64,000 nucleotides of DNA from Promethearchaeota archaeon. Its GTDB lineage: Archaea > Asgardarchaeota > Lokiarchaeia > Sigyniarchaeales > SOKP01. This document shows positions 16,945 to 24,933 of this stretch, piece after piece (the stretch's first letter is position 1; the number at the start of each line of letters is the position of its first letter). Where the stretch lies: assembly GCA_016840085.1 (NCBI GenBank), contig JAEOTA010000017.1, forward strand, positions 34,411-98,410, written 5' to 3'. The notes under the pieces were generated by a model. That model had not been told where the DNA came from. It worked only from the letters and a program-made list of their open reading frames with translations, and did not search any database. A program made the translations under genes and the position numbers.

Positions 16945-17284
16945 TTATTAATTCAATTTGCTCTAAACCGTATTTAGTGAATCTTACGAGTATTTTTTTT
17001 GGTTGAGAATCTTTAACTAGTACTAACTCGATATAATTGTTCTTTACTAATTTTTTAAGATGTGAAGAAAGAGTACTAGGATAATAATCTAACTTGTTAA
17101 TTATAGCAACTAGACTATTATCATTATTTTTTAGATATAACTCTTCATATAAGAAATTAAAGATATTAATCTCTGTTAAAAGAAAATTCTTAATGTCTAT
17201 ATCATTAAAATTCTTAGATCTAAGTAAAAAATCGCGAGGCTTCCTATTATCATATAAATTATAACTATAATCAGTATCTTCCAT
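16901..17284 (-). CDS. Winged-helix DNA-binding transcriptional regulator (MarR/ArsR-like)
   Basis: A 127-residue protein with a winged helix-turn-helix at about residues 50-115. Helices are in FNFLYEELYLKNNDNSLVAI and INKLDYYPSTLSSHLKKLV (the recognition helix), followed by the wing NNYIELVLVKDSQPKKILVRFT and a final helix. The layout resembles archaeal MarR- or ArsR-type regulators. The C-terminus, QCKNCKECC, has four clustered cysteines that could bind metal or respond to redox state. However, a frameshift may hide a different C-terminus (see 16804-16944). Its targets are unknown. Confidence 0.6.
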   Translation of the reverse strand: MEDTDYSYNLYDNRKPRDFLLRSKNFNDIDIKNFLLTEINIFNFLYEELYLKNNDNSLVAIINKLDYYPSTLSSHLKKLVKNNYIELVLVKDSQPKKILVRFTKYGLEQIELIREIFLQCKNCKECC

Positions 17285-17464
17285 GAAATAACTATAACAT
17301 ATCAGATATATAAAACAAAGGACTAGAATAGTTTATAACGATATAAGGAAAAAAAATTATTACATATTAGAAGAAGAGGGAGGGAAAGATTTGAAACGAA
17401 GAAAATTAAAAAAAATAAAGATTTATAATTTTATAAATGTAAAAAAAAGGGGAGATAGTAAAAA

Positions 17465-18199
17465 GTGGAAAATAGAGAAATGAAAAATAAATTGAGAGAT
17501 TTCCAAGAATTCATAGATCACAAATTTCAAAACGAAACATTATTGACACAAGCTTTAACTACTCCGCAATTCGGAAATGAGATATGTAAACCCAATTATG
17601 AGTTCTTAGAAACTTTAGGAGATGCTGTAATTAAAATTATTTTTATATTAAAATTGTATCGAAAAGGGATAAAAGATCCTGGAAAAATAACTAAAATTAA
17701 AGCTTCCTTAGAGAGCGATAAAACCTTAAAAAAAGTAGCGAAGATAATGAATTTGCATGAATATATATTTAAAGCTGATAAGCAACGAGTAAAGGGTACA
17801 AGAATTTTAGCTGATATATTTGAAGCAATATGTGGAGCGGTCTTTCTTGACTCAGGCAATAATCTAAGTATTGTAGAGCAGAAAATTATTGATCCTTTCT
17901 ATGAAAATTTAGATATTAATAATCAAAATTTAAATTTGTATAAAAAAAATGAATTATTGGAATTTTTACAAGAGAGATTTAAAACAAATATCTATATATT
18001 GCTTGATTATGAAAAAAGGGGTCCAGAACATGATACAAGTTGGATTGCTAAAAATCCTAAGATTTTAGAGAAAGATAAGCAAAATGAATTGTTAAAGCTA
18101 CCAAAAGATATTAAATCTGAGAAATTCACGAAAAAGAAGGATGCTGACAAGGACATATACTTTAAGATTTTAGATTATTTAAAAAATGAGAATTCCTAA
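17465..18199 (+). CDS. rnc: Ribonuclease III with dsRNA-binding domain
   Basis: A 244-residue class 1 RNase III. The catalytic signature YEFLETLGDAV supplies E46, E49 and D53, and the second half-site LADIFEAICGAVFLDSG supplies D117 and E120, matching the E38/E41/D45 and D114/E117 set of the E. coli enzyme. From about residue 160 a double-stranded-RNA-binding domain follows: KNELLEFLQERF, YEKRGPEHDTSWIA, then KKDADKDIYFKILDYL. I chose GTG 17465, preceded by GGGGAGA; an ATG at 17480 is an alternative. RNase III is uncommon in archaea, whose rRNA is usually cut by the BHB endonuclease. It should act on double-stranded RNA in the cytosol. The gene stands alone. Confidence 0.9.
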   Translation: MENREMKNKLRDFQEFIDHKFQNETLLTQALTTPQFGNEICKPNYEFLETLGDAVIKIIFILKLYRKGIKDPGKITKIKASLESDKTLKKVAKIMNLHEYIFKADKQRVKGTRILADIFEAICGAVFLDSGNNLSIVEQKIIDPFYENLDINNQNLNLYKKNELLEFLQERFKTNIYILLDYEKRGPEHDTSWIAKNPKILEKDKQNELLKLPKDIKSEKFTKKKDADKDIYFKILDYLKNENS

Positions 18200-18474
18200 A
18201 TTCATTTCTATTTTATAAGATATTTCTCTTATAAATTTTATTTTCATGGAGAATTCATAAATATTTATGAATATTCTAATTAATTAGAACATTAAATTTT
18301 AATAGAGTTTTCGTACTTACATATCCGATATAAATATGATTATCTGAAAAAGTTTAATTTTGCGTTATAATATTATAAAGTTCAATTTACTGAAATCTAT
18401 AAAAATTTAGATTGCTTTATACTTACATATAATATTTTGAAATTCAATGCTTAAATAACTAATGTGAGTAAATT

Positions 18475-18765
18475 TTGTCTTTTACGAAAGATTGTTGGGA
18501 ATGTGGAAGAACAGTATTTATTGAGGAACAAGTTTGTTCTAAATGTGGATATGATTTTGCGTCACATCCTCAAGTGATGCCAAAATGTCCGTATTGCGAA
18601 AAGGAACTTCATCTGCATGATTTTTTTACAACGACGTTAGACAAAAAGGGTAGAAAGCGTGTTGTAGGATTTATCGGTGAGAAGAGGGGTTCTTATATGA
18701 AAATGTGGTATTGCCCTTTATGTGGGAAGATATTAGGGTTCTCAGATGCAGATAGAAAACTTTAA
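18475..18765 (+). CDS. Multi-zinc-ribbon small protein
   Basis: A 96-residue protein with four CxxC knuckles: CWEC (7-10), CSKC (21-24), CPYC near 40 and CPLC near 84, giving two probable zinc sites. The middle holds a basic and glycine-rich segment (DKKGRKRVVGFIGEKRGS). The first two knuckles form a double zinc ribbon like those found in many archaeal regulatory proteins; the third and fourth would pair across the basic loop. An in-frame stop lies six bases before TTG 18475, so this TTG or a later codon is the start. The function is unknown. Confidence 0.65.
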   Translation: MSFTKDCWECGRTVFIEEQVCSKCGYDFASHPQVMPKCPYCEKELHLHDFFTTTLDKKGRKRVVGFIGEKRGSYMKMWYCPLCGKILGFSDADRKL

Positions 18766-18836
18766 AATCCAAATTTTATATTTTTTTTTTAATTTCTATT
18801 CAAGCAAAAAATAATAAAAAATAATAACAGATTATT

Positions 18837-19514
18837 TTAATTTAGAGAAGTATTACATTCTGGACATATTTTTGAAGATTTTTTAATTTCACATCCACAG
18901 TATTCACAAATCATCATTTCTTCTTTCTCAACTTGAACTTCTTTCTCTGGTCTGTCCCATTTCTTATAAACACTAATGATAGGTTTTTTTTCGGGTATTT
19001 TAGCTCTTCTTCTCAAGAATAATAATCCCACTATGAGGATAAATACACTAGGTAATACTAACACTAGTAAATACGAAACATCAAAATATTCTAAAGTTGT
19101 CCCTGTAGCTGAACTTGTTGTTCCTGACACTACTTCTATTTCATAAAACCCTGAACCTGAATTAACTTTAACTTGAATATAGTAAGTTCCAGTTTTTGAG
19201 GCTGTAAAATGCATTGTTTCCCCTGTATTGGACCTGCTATCAACTGAAAATCCATTTATCATATAGGGGGTTTCTGCTATTCTTAATGCTATATCCATTC
19301 CCCAAAAAGTATCAATATCTACATCAATTGTATATTGAGACCCTGCTTCCAAAGTTATTACATATAATTTAATATCAAAATTCCAAGCATGTTCTGATGA
19401 TTTACGTGAATTAAGATGTAATCTTGTAGGTAACGCAAAGGGAATTGTTGCAGTAAATAATAAAGGTATTAGACAACCAATAACTAATATCAAAATAGGA
19501 TTAACTTTTTTCAT
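18837..19514 (-). CDS. Secreted PPC-like domain protein with TM and cytosolic zinc ribbon
   Basis: A 225-residue membrane protein. Residues 1-28 are a signal peptide (ILILVIGCLIPLLFTATIP). Residues 45-130 form a beta-sandwich resembling the pre-peptidase C-terminal domain, with the typical strands YTIDVDIDTFWGMDIALRI and GTYYIQVKVNSGSGFYEIEV. A transmembrane helix follows (YLLVLVLPSVFILIVGLLFL, about 148-167), then a basic stretch and a C-terminal zinc ribbon (CEYCGCEIKKSSKICPEC). The order ectodomain, TM, cytosolic zinc ribbon is also seen in the large subtilase at 28847-33676. A sensor or anchoring role at the cell surface is inferred. Confidence 0.65.
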   Translation of the reverse strand: MKKVNPILILVIGCLIPLLFTATIPFALPTRLHLNSRKSSEHAWNFDIKLYVITLEAGSQYTIDVDIDTFWGMDIALRIAETPYMINGFSVDSRSNTGETMHFTASKTGTYYIQVKVNSGSGFYEIEVVSGTTSSATGTTLEYFDVSYLLVLVLPSVFILIVGLLFLRRRAKIPEKKPIISVYKKWDRPEKEVQVEKEEMMICEYCGCEIKKSSKICPECNTSLN

Positions 19515-19803
19515 AATTCTTCCTTCTACTAATTCTTTTTTTCAACTATAATATTTTTAAAAACGATCATTTTATTGAAGATAACTAAGGATTTGCATAT
19601 AATATTAAGAAGGGAGTTGTATAAAAATATTAATAGTTGATTTATTAAATATTAATTTTGAAGTTATTTAAATTTGAAGTCTCTTCCCTACAGAAACGTT
19701 TAAATTTTAATTATACATAATATTAATATTATCTCTCTATTATCCGAAATCAAATCTAATTAAGAATAAAGATATATTATAACAGAAAAATGGTGTTTGT
19801 TAA

Positions 19804-20310
19804 ATGTCTCAAGTTATTGAAACAATAAAAGATAAACCAGATGATATTTACAATTTTTTTAATGTATTTGTCGATACCCTTACAGAACAAACTATGTGGT
19901 CGCAAGGCACTAAAATGGAAATCTTAGAGATTGGGCCTCGTGAGAAATTATGGTCGAGTTTTCTGTTAGTACCTATGGCGAATGCTCAATTTAGTTTTAC
20001 TGTAGCTTTTGAACTTTCTGGTGATATTATTGAGGTGATGTATGATTATAAATTAGAATTTTTGTTGAAAAGAATACCAATGAAGAAGTGGTTGATGAAA
20101 GTGATTAGAAAGAATGTTAATCCAACAATAGCTTCTTTAATAATCAAGAGTCTGAGAGAAGCTAAAAAGAAAATAAAAGAAGAACTAACTTCTGAAGTAG
20201 TTAAATCTGTTTCCACTGATGATCCCCTTAAAATACTGAAAATGAAAATGATTAATGGTGAAATTTCTGAAGAAGAATACCTTCGTAAAAAGAAGTTATT
20301 AGAAGATTAA
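19804..20310 (+). CDS. SRPBCC-like protein with C-terminal SHOCT domain
   Basis: A 168-residue protein. The first 100 residues have the alternating strands and closing long helix expected of an SRPBCC/START-like fold (KMEILEIGPREKLWSSFLLV, FSFTVAFELSGDIIEVMYDY, then an amphipathic helix through about 125). This assignment is weak. The last 30 residues, DPLKILKMKMINGEISEEEY followed by LRKKKLLED, are a clear SHOCT (short C-terminal) domain, usually found at the ends of membrane-associated or oligomeric proteins. It precedes the ABC-permease block on the same strand, but a 385-base gap separates them, so co-transcription is uncertain. Confidence 0.6.
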   Translation: MSQVIETIKDKPDDIYNFFNVFVDTLTEQTMWSQGTKMEILEIGPREKLWSSFLLVPMANAQFSFTVAFELSGDIIEVMYDYKLEFLLKRIPMKKWLMKVIRKNVNPTIASLIIKSLREAKKKIKEELTSEVVKSVSTDDPLKILKMKMINGEISEEEYLRKKKLLED

Positions 20311-20696
20311 GTCAAAATATTATCATTATAGAGACAATTTTTATCCACCTCTTAATCTCATTTAGTTCTCATGAGAATTTTCCCGAAATTTATCCTTAAT
20401 ATTTGAATTTCTTTTTTTTAGAACATTTAAGACTTGTCAAAGAGAAAATCATGCGAGTTTCAATCTTTTTGGTATATTTCTGGTTGAGTTAGACTTATAT
20501 TTTATAATAGAATAAATTTTTTTAGCATAATTATTGAGGAAGTCAATATTTCTAATGAAGTAGAACCTTAACTTTTTAAAAATTTGTAGCATTATTTCTC
20601 TCAAAAAGTTTATTTTCTCATTCCAATATTATAAGTTTAGAAAATCATTACAAATTTTTCAGAAAAATACCAGAATTGAATTTGGAGAGAGTACAC
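20311..20696. other. Intergenic region upstream of the ABC/subtilase block
   Basis: 386 bases of AT-rich DNA with no coding potential that I can see. It should contain the promoter of the ATPase gene. Several AT-rich stretches could serve as TATA boxes, and none stands out. GGAGAG at 20685-20690 is the ribosome-binding site for the ATG at 20697. Confidence 0.4.
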
Positions 20697-21875
20697 ATGC
20701 CTAAAGCACCAATCATAAAAAAAAATGAAGAAATGGAAGAATATGAAGAAGAAACAGGAAAACTTGCAATATGGAAAGGTGAACTAAGTAAGCACTTTGA
20801 AAAGTGGAAAAAACAAAAGGAAAAGGATGAAATAAAAAAACAAAAGGAAGAGATTCTTTCTCAATCTCGGGTAGAGAAGAGAAAGATGAAAAAAGAGATT
20901 AGGGAAGATAAAGTTGCTGGGAAGGATTATGATCATTTGATTATGGCCGAAAATCTCCATAAAACCTATCTCCTTGGTACAACAGCAGTAGCAGCGTTAA
21001 GAGGAGTGGACTTAACAATAGATACAGGAAATTTCGTTGATATTATGGGTCCATCTGGTTCTGGAAAAACAACTTTACTCAATTTAATTGGAGGACTTGA
21101 TACCCCAACAAGAGGAAAAGTCTTTCTAGAAGGCTCTAATATAAGTATGTTGTCAGATAATGATCTAGCGGAGATTAGAAGAGAGAGAATTGGATTTGTT
21201 TTTCAATTCTATAATCTACTTCCCCAAATGACAGCAATGGAAAATGTTATGGTACCTTTACATTTTTCCGGAAAATTAAGTCGTCGAGGAAAAAGAAAAA
21301 GAGCAATGGATCTCTTAAGATTAGTAGAATTAGATGAAAGAGCGCATCACACACCTTCAGAATTAAGTGGAGGCGAACAACAAAGAGTTGCTATTGCGAG
21401 AGCCTTTGCTAATGATCCTGCTATATGTGTATTAGATGAGCCAACAGGGGACTTAGACAGTAAAACAGGTGTTATGATTTTAAATCTTATAAGAGATTTA
21501 AATAGGAGAGGTGCTACTTTTGTTGCAGTCAGTCACGATGCTGCTGTTTCAGAATTTGCTTCTAGAGTCTTCCATATGAGAGATGGGAAGCTTACTCATG
21601 AAGGAAAAGTTGCTGGTTTAAAAGAAACCGAGATCATGCAACTTAAGAGGCAACAAGAAACTGAAATTAATAAAGAAAAGTGCAAAAGCAAAATTTTTCA
21701 ATATTTATATGCAAATCAAGGTAAAACTGAGATTAGTGTAGTTGATATAAAGAATAGTGTCCCCGACTCGATAATATTGAACTTACCAGAGCATTTCAAT
21801 GATATATTACAGGAATTAATAGATGATAATAATATTTATGCTAAAATCGAAGGAAATTTATTAATTTTACAATAG
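20697..21875 (+). CDS. ABC transporter ATPase, LolD/MacB type, with N- and C-terminal extensions
   Basis: About 392 residues starting at ATG 20697, eight bases after GGAGAG. The nucleotide-binding domain has Walker A GPSGSGKT at 118-125, the Q-loop in FQFYNLLPQ, signature LSGGEQQ at 223-229, Walker B ending in D247-E248, and the H-loop in VSHDAA. It belongs to the LolD/MacB/FtsE group that works with FtsX-type permeases. A highly charged, mostly helical N-terminal extension of about 80 residues (EKWKKQKEKDEIKKQKEEI) and a C-terminal extension of about 90 residues, possibly a small helical or winged-helix domain, are unusual for this group. It is followed after nine bases by an FtsX permease and is the only ATPase for two permeases in the block. 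Confidence 0.9.
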   Translation: MPKAPIIKKNEEMEEYEEETGKLAIWKGELSKHFEKWKKQKEKDEIKKQKEEILSQSRVEKRKMKKEIREDKVAGKDYDHLIMAENLHKTYLLGTTAVAALRGVDLTIDTGNFVDIMGPSGSGKTTLLNLIGGLDTPTRGKVFLEGSNISMLSDNDLAEIRRERIGFVFQFYNLLPQMTAMENVMVPLHFSGKLSRRGKRKRAMDLLRLVELDERAHHTPSELSGGEQQRVAIARAFANDPAICVLDEPTGDLDSKTGVMILNLIRDLNRRGATFVAVSHDAAVSEFASRVFHMRDGKLTHEGKVAGLKETEIMQLKRQQETEINKEKCKSKIFQYLYANQGKTEISVVDIKNSVPDSIILNLPEHFNDILQELIDDNNIYAKIEGNLLILQ

Positions 21876-21884
21876 ATTGATTAA

Positions 21885-24800
21885 ATGACCCATTTCAAAT
21901 TAATATTAAAATATGCATTTTTAGATTTAAAGAAACAAAAGATAAGAACCCTTTTGGCAATTTTTGGGATGTTGATTTCCATAGGGCTTCTAACAACAGT
22001 TTTATTTTTAAGTGATTCCATCTCTTCAAGTTACGTAGATTACCTTACAATAGATTCAGGAAATCAAGATGCTGTAATTTCTGTAAGGCATTATAATGGA
22101 GAACCAGATAACCGGTCATCTTATTTTAAGTATCAACCTATTGTTAAAGCAATCCAAAATACAACGGATGCTTTTGAAGATTTCATACCTAGAATGGAAC
22201 TATATGGAATGGTAAAAGTTTCAGAAGATTTTCACACAACAGCTCTCACAGGTGAAGATGAATGGAGTACGATCTCTGCGATTAATTTCTCTTTAGAAAA
22301 TGATATAAAGTTTGGCTCTTTTATTGATCCTTTAAACAATGAAATACTAAATTTGGATGAATTACCAACAAATCATTGCGCAATCTATTATGGGTTCAAT
22401 AATGTTATAAAATACGCTAAGAATGACAAAATAGAAATCGAAATGAGATTAAGACATGGAAATAGAACTATTAATATAATAAAAAATCTGACTATTGATG
22501 CAATCTTTGATTTCAATTTAAAATGGCCAAATGATTATCATAATAGACATCTTATTATCGTTGATATTAATACGCTTTACGAATTATTTGAATATAAAAA
22601 TTTTACTGGACGATGTAATAAATTAATACTTACATTGAAAGAGAGTCATGAGCTTTATGATATCAGAAATTTTGAAGGAACAAAAACGATTATAAAAGAA
22701 ATTGCTGGTGATGTTCAAGTTGCATTAGGAATTCAAGAGTACAATATAGATTTACCAAAATTACGAATATTAGGGTATTCTGAGTTTTTGAGTGTCTTTA
22801 TTGTTGTTATTTTTGTTTTTGTATCAATTATAGCTATGCTTATCTCTGGTGTATTGATAAATGGAATATTAAAGACGTCCGTTGAAGAAAGAATTAGAGA
22901 ATTTGGTATATTTAGAACATTAGGGACTAATAAGAAATATAATTTATACATTGTCTTAATGCAGGGCTTTTTATTATGCAATTTTGGAACGATTTCTGGA
23001 ATAATATCGGCAGATCTTATAACCAGGTTTATAATTATACCGTTTGCGAATAGAGTAATTAGTACTAGCGGAATTGGTTTTACGAATCTTATTTTTTCTT
23101 TTACATTTTGGTCTGTAATATTGTCCTATATTATAGGTGTAAGTGTTGGAATGGTTGTTAGCATTTCTCCTGCTGTGAAAGTGATGCGACTTCAATTAGT
23201 TGAATCAATACATCCATATCGCCATGAAGACACACTATACCATTTACGGAAAAAATCTACAGTTAATTATAAATTAATTTTAATTGGGCTTATCTTAGTA
23301 ATCAATGGGGGATTTATCTTTTTTGTTATCCCTAGAATTATGATTGCAGGAGATATAGCTTTATTTGCAGGAACTCTTATAGCAATTTTATTAATTTTTA
23401 ATATTGGATTAACTCTTGCTGGATTAGGTTTAATCCCTCTCATTTTAAGAATTATTATCGGGTTATTTAGGCCTATAGCAGGACGTCTTCATAATGTTAT
23501 CAAGATTTTTGTATTTCGTTATCAGAGGAGAAACTCAAGCACGGTTATGATATTTGCATTATCTTTTTCATTTGTTATTTTCACTTCTACTGTGATTAAT
23601 ACTATATCAGCACAATCAACAGCTATGACCAAATTATCATATGGGTCTGATTTAGTTATTGAAACATCAGGTTGGAAGGAACAAGAAAGAACTTTTCAAG
23701 GAGGATTTGGTGGTGGTTTTATGTCTATTAGTTCTACTGATTCTCAAGATAAGTTATTAAGTAATTTGGAAGCTCAAAAAATGGATATTCTTGATTCTTC
23801 TATTAATCCAAATGAAATTATGACAATTGAATTTGAAGAAGAACTACTCTCCATTGACGGAATCGAAAAAGTATCTTCAGTCTTAGCTAAACCATTTCAA
23901 TTAACTCAAATATATTCAGAAGCAGAAAAAGAATTTAGTGCAGAAATAGGTGATTATGCGGGAGTAAGCACGCAGGAGATAACATTAATTGGTATTGATG
24001 AAGAATATTTATTCACTGTGAAAAATCAATTTATTGAAATGACCTCCGGCTATGTTGAATACTCATTTAATCATTTATTCAATAATGAAGAATATTATAC
24101 TTGTATTATTTCTGAAGCTATCTCAATTGCATTTGATTTAAAGCTAAATGATAAAATCCGGATTGTGATTCATAGAGGCGATGAATTGGAAGTTTACCCT
24201 TTTAAAATTGTTGGAACGGCTAAAAGCATGCCTGGATTTAGTAGAGAATTCGGAGCCTCAAGTGCAGAAGCCACAAGAGGTGGGGTTCTAATATCTCAAG
24301 AAACCTATATTGAGATCATGGATATCCCTCCAGTTCCATACTTAGATAGAATTTTTGTCAAGCTTCGGGAAGACAAAGCTACTTCTGCTTTTAATATTGT
24401 AACTTTTATAAATGATAATTATCGCAAGGATTACAATTTTGAATTACACAATCTCGTAAGAAGTGTAGCACAGCAGCAATCCTCATTCTTTGTATTAGAT
24501 ACACTTTTTACTCTAATAGCATTAACTACAGTATTCATTTGTATTTTTGGTTTATTATCTTCATCGTATTCAACTATTATTGAGAGAAAAAAAGAAATTG
24601 GAATTGTGAGAACCTTGGGTTTAAAGGGTAAAGAGATAAATCGCTTATTTATAATTGAGGCTTTGATTGTTATGATTAGTAGTGGAATAATTGGGATCAT
24701 CATTGGTTGGCTTTCGGCTTGGATTGTGACTTCAAACCTGAGTACAATGATTGGTATGCCCAATGTGATATATATTCCCTGGTTTAATATGATTTTAATC

Positions 24801-24899
24801 TTTTCAGTTTCAATAATGATGATATTAATAGGGATGAGGATGCTTTTAAGGAAAGCTCGAAAAAAGAAAATAGTTGAAATTTATAGAGAGACTATGTAA
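21885..24899 (+). CDS. FtsX-type ABC transporter permease 1
   Basis: A 1004-residue polytopic membrane protein with two FtsX-like cores. TM1 is near residues 22-42, followed by an ectodomain of about 255 residues. Three TM helices lie near 303-425, a central set at about 460-560, a second ectodomain of about 270 residues, and three C-terminal TM helices. Typical cytosolic coupling segments EERIREFGIFRTLGTNKKY and ERKKEIGIVRTLGLKGKEI precede the last helices of each core. The length fits duplicated MacB/FtsX-type permeases found in archaea. It follows the ATPase by nine bases, so the two are one complex. A glycine-rich loop (QGGFGGGFMS) lies near residue 606. Permease 2 at 33710 is a paralogue. 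Confidence 0.85.
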   Translation: MTHFKLILKYAFLDLKKQKIRTLLAIFGMLISIGLLTTVLFLSDSISSSYVDYLTIDSGNQDAVISVRHYNGEPDNRSSYFKYQPIVKAIQNTTDAFEDFIPRMELYGMVKVSEDFHTTALTGEDEWSTISAINFSLENDIKFGSFIDPLNNEILNLDELPTNHCAIYYGFNNVIKYAKNDKIEIEMRLRHGNRTINIIKNLTIDAIFDFNLKWPNDYHNRHLIIVDINTLYELFEYKNFTGRCNKLILTLKESHELYDIRNFEGTKTIIKEIAGDVQVALGIQEYNIDLPKLRILGYSEFLSVFIVVIFVFVSIIAMLISGVLINGILKTSVEERIREFGIFRTLGTNKKYNLYIVLMQGFLLCNFGTISGIISADLITRFIIIPFANRVISTSGIGFTNLIFSFTFWSVILSYIIGVSVGMVVSISPAVKVMRLQLVESIHPYRHEDTLYHLRKKSTVNYKLILIGLILVINGGFIFFVIPRIMIAGDIALFAGTLIAILLIFNIGLTLAGLGLIPLILRIIIGLFRPIAGRLHNVIKIFVFRYQRRNSSTVMIFALSFSFVIFTSTVINTISAQSTAMTKLSYGSDLVIETSGWKEQERTFQGGFGGGFMSISSTDSQDKLLSNLEAQKMDILDSSINPNEIMTIEFEEELLSIDGIEKVSSVLAKPFQLTQIYSEAEKEFSAEIGDYAGVSTQEITLIGIDEEYLFTVKNQFIEMTSGYVEYSFNHLFNNEEYYTCIISEAISIAFDLKLNDKIRIVIHRGDELEVYPFKIVGTAKSMPGFSREFGASSAEATRGGVLISQETYIEIMDIPPVPYLDRIFVKLREDKATSAFNIVTFINDNYRKDYNFELHNLVRSVAQQQSSFFVLDTLFTLIALTTVFICIFGLLSSSYSTIIERKKEIGIVRTLGLKGKEINRLFIIEALIVMISSGIIGIIIGWLSAWIVTSNLSTMIGMPNVIYIPWFNMILIFSVSIMMILIGMRMLLRKARKKKIVEIYRETM

Positions 24900-24933
24900 G
24901 ATTGAGGTTTTTAAGTTGAAAGGAGTAAAAAAT

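Noticed and set aside
23000..23195. Open frames opposite the FtsX permeases and other long genes
   Set aside because: They lie wholly inside longer genes with strong family evidence and have skewed compositions typical of antisense frames in AT-rich DNA.
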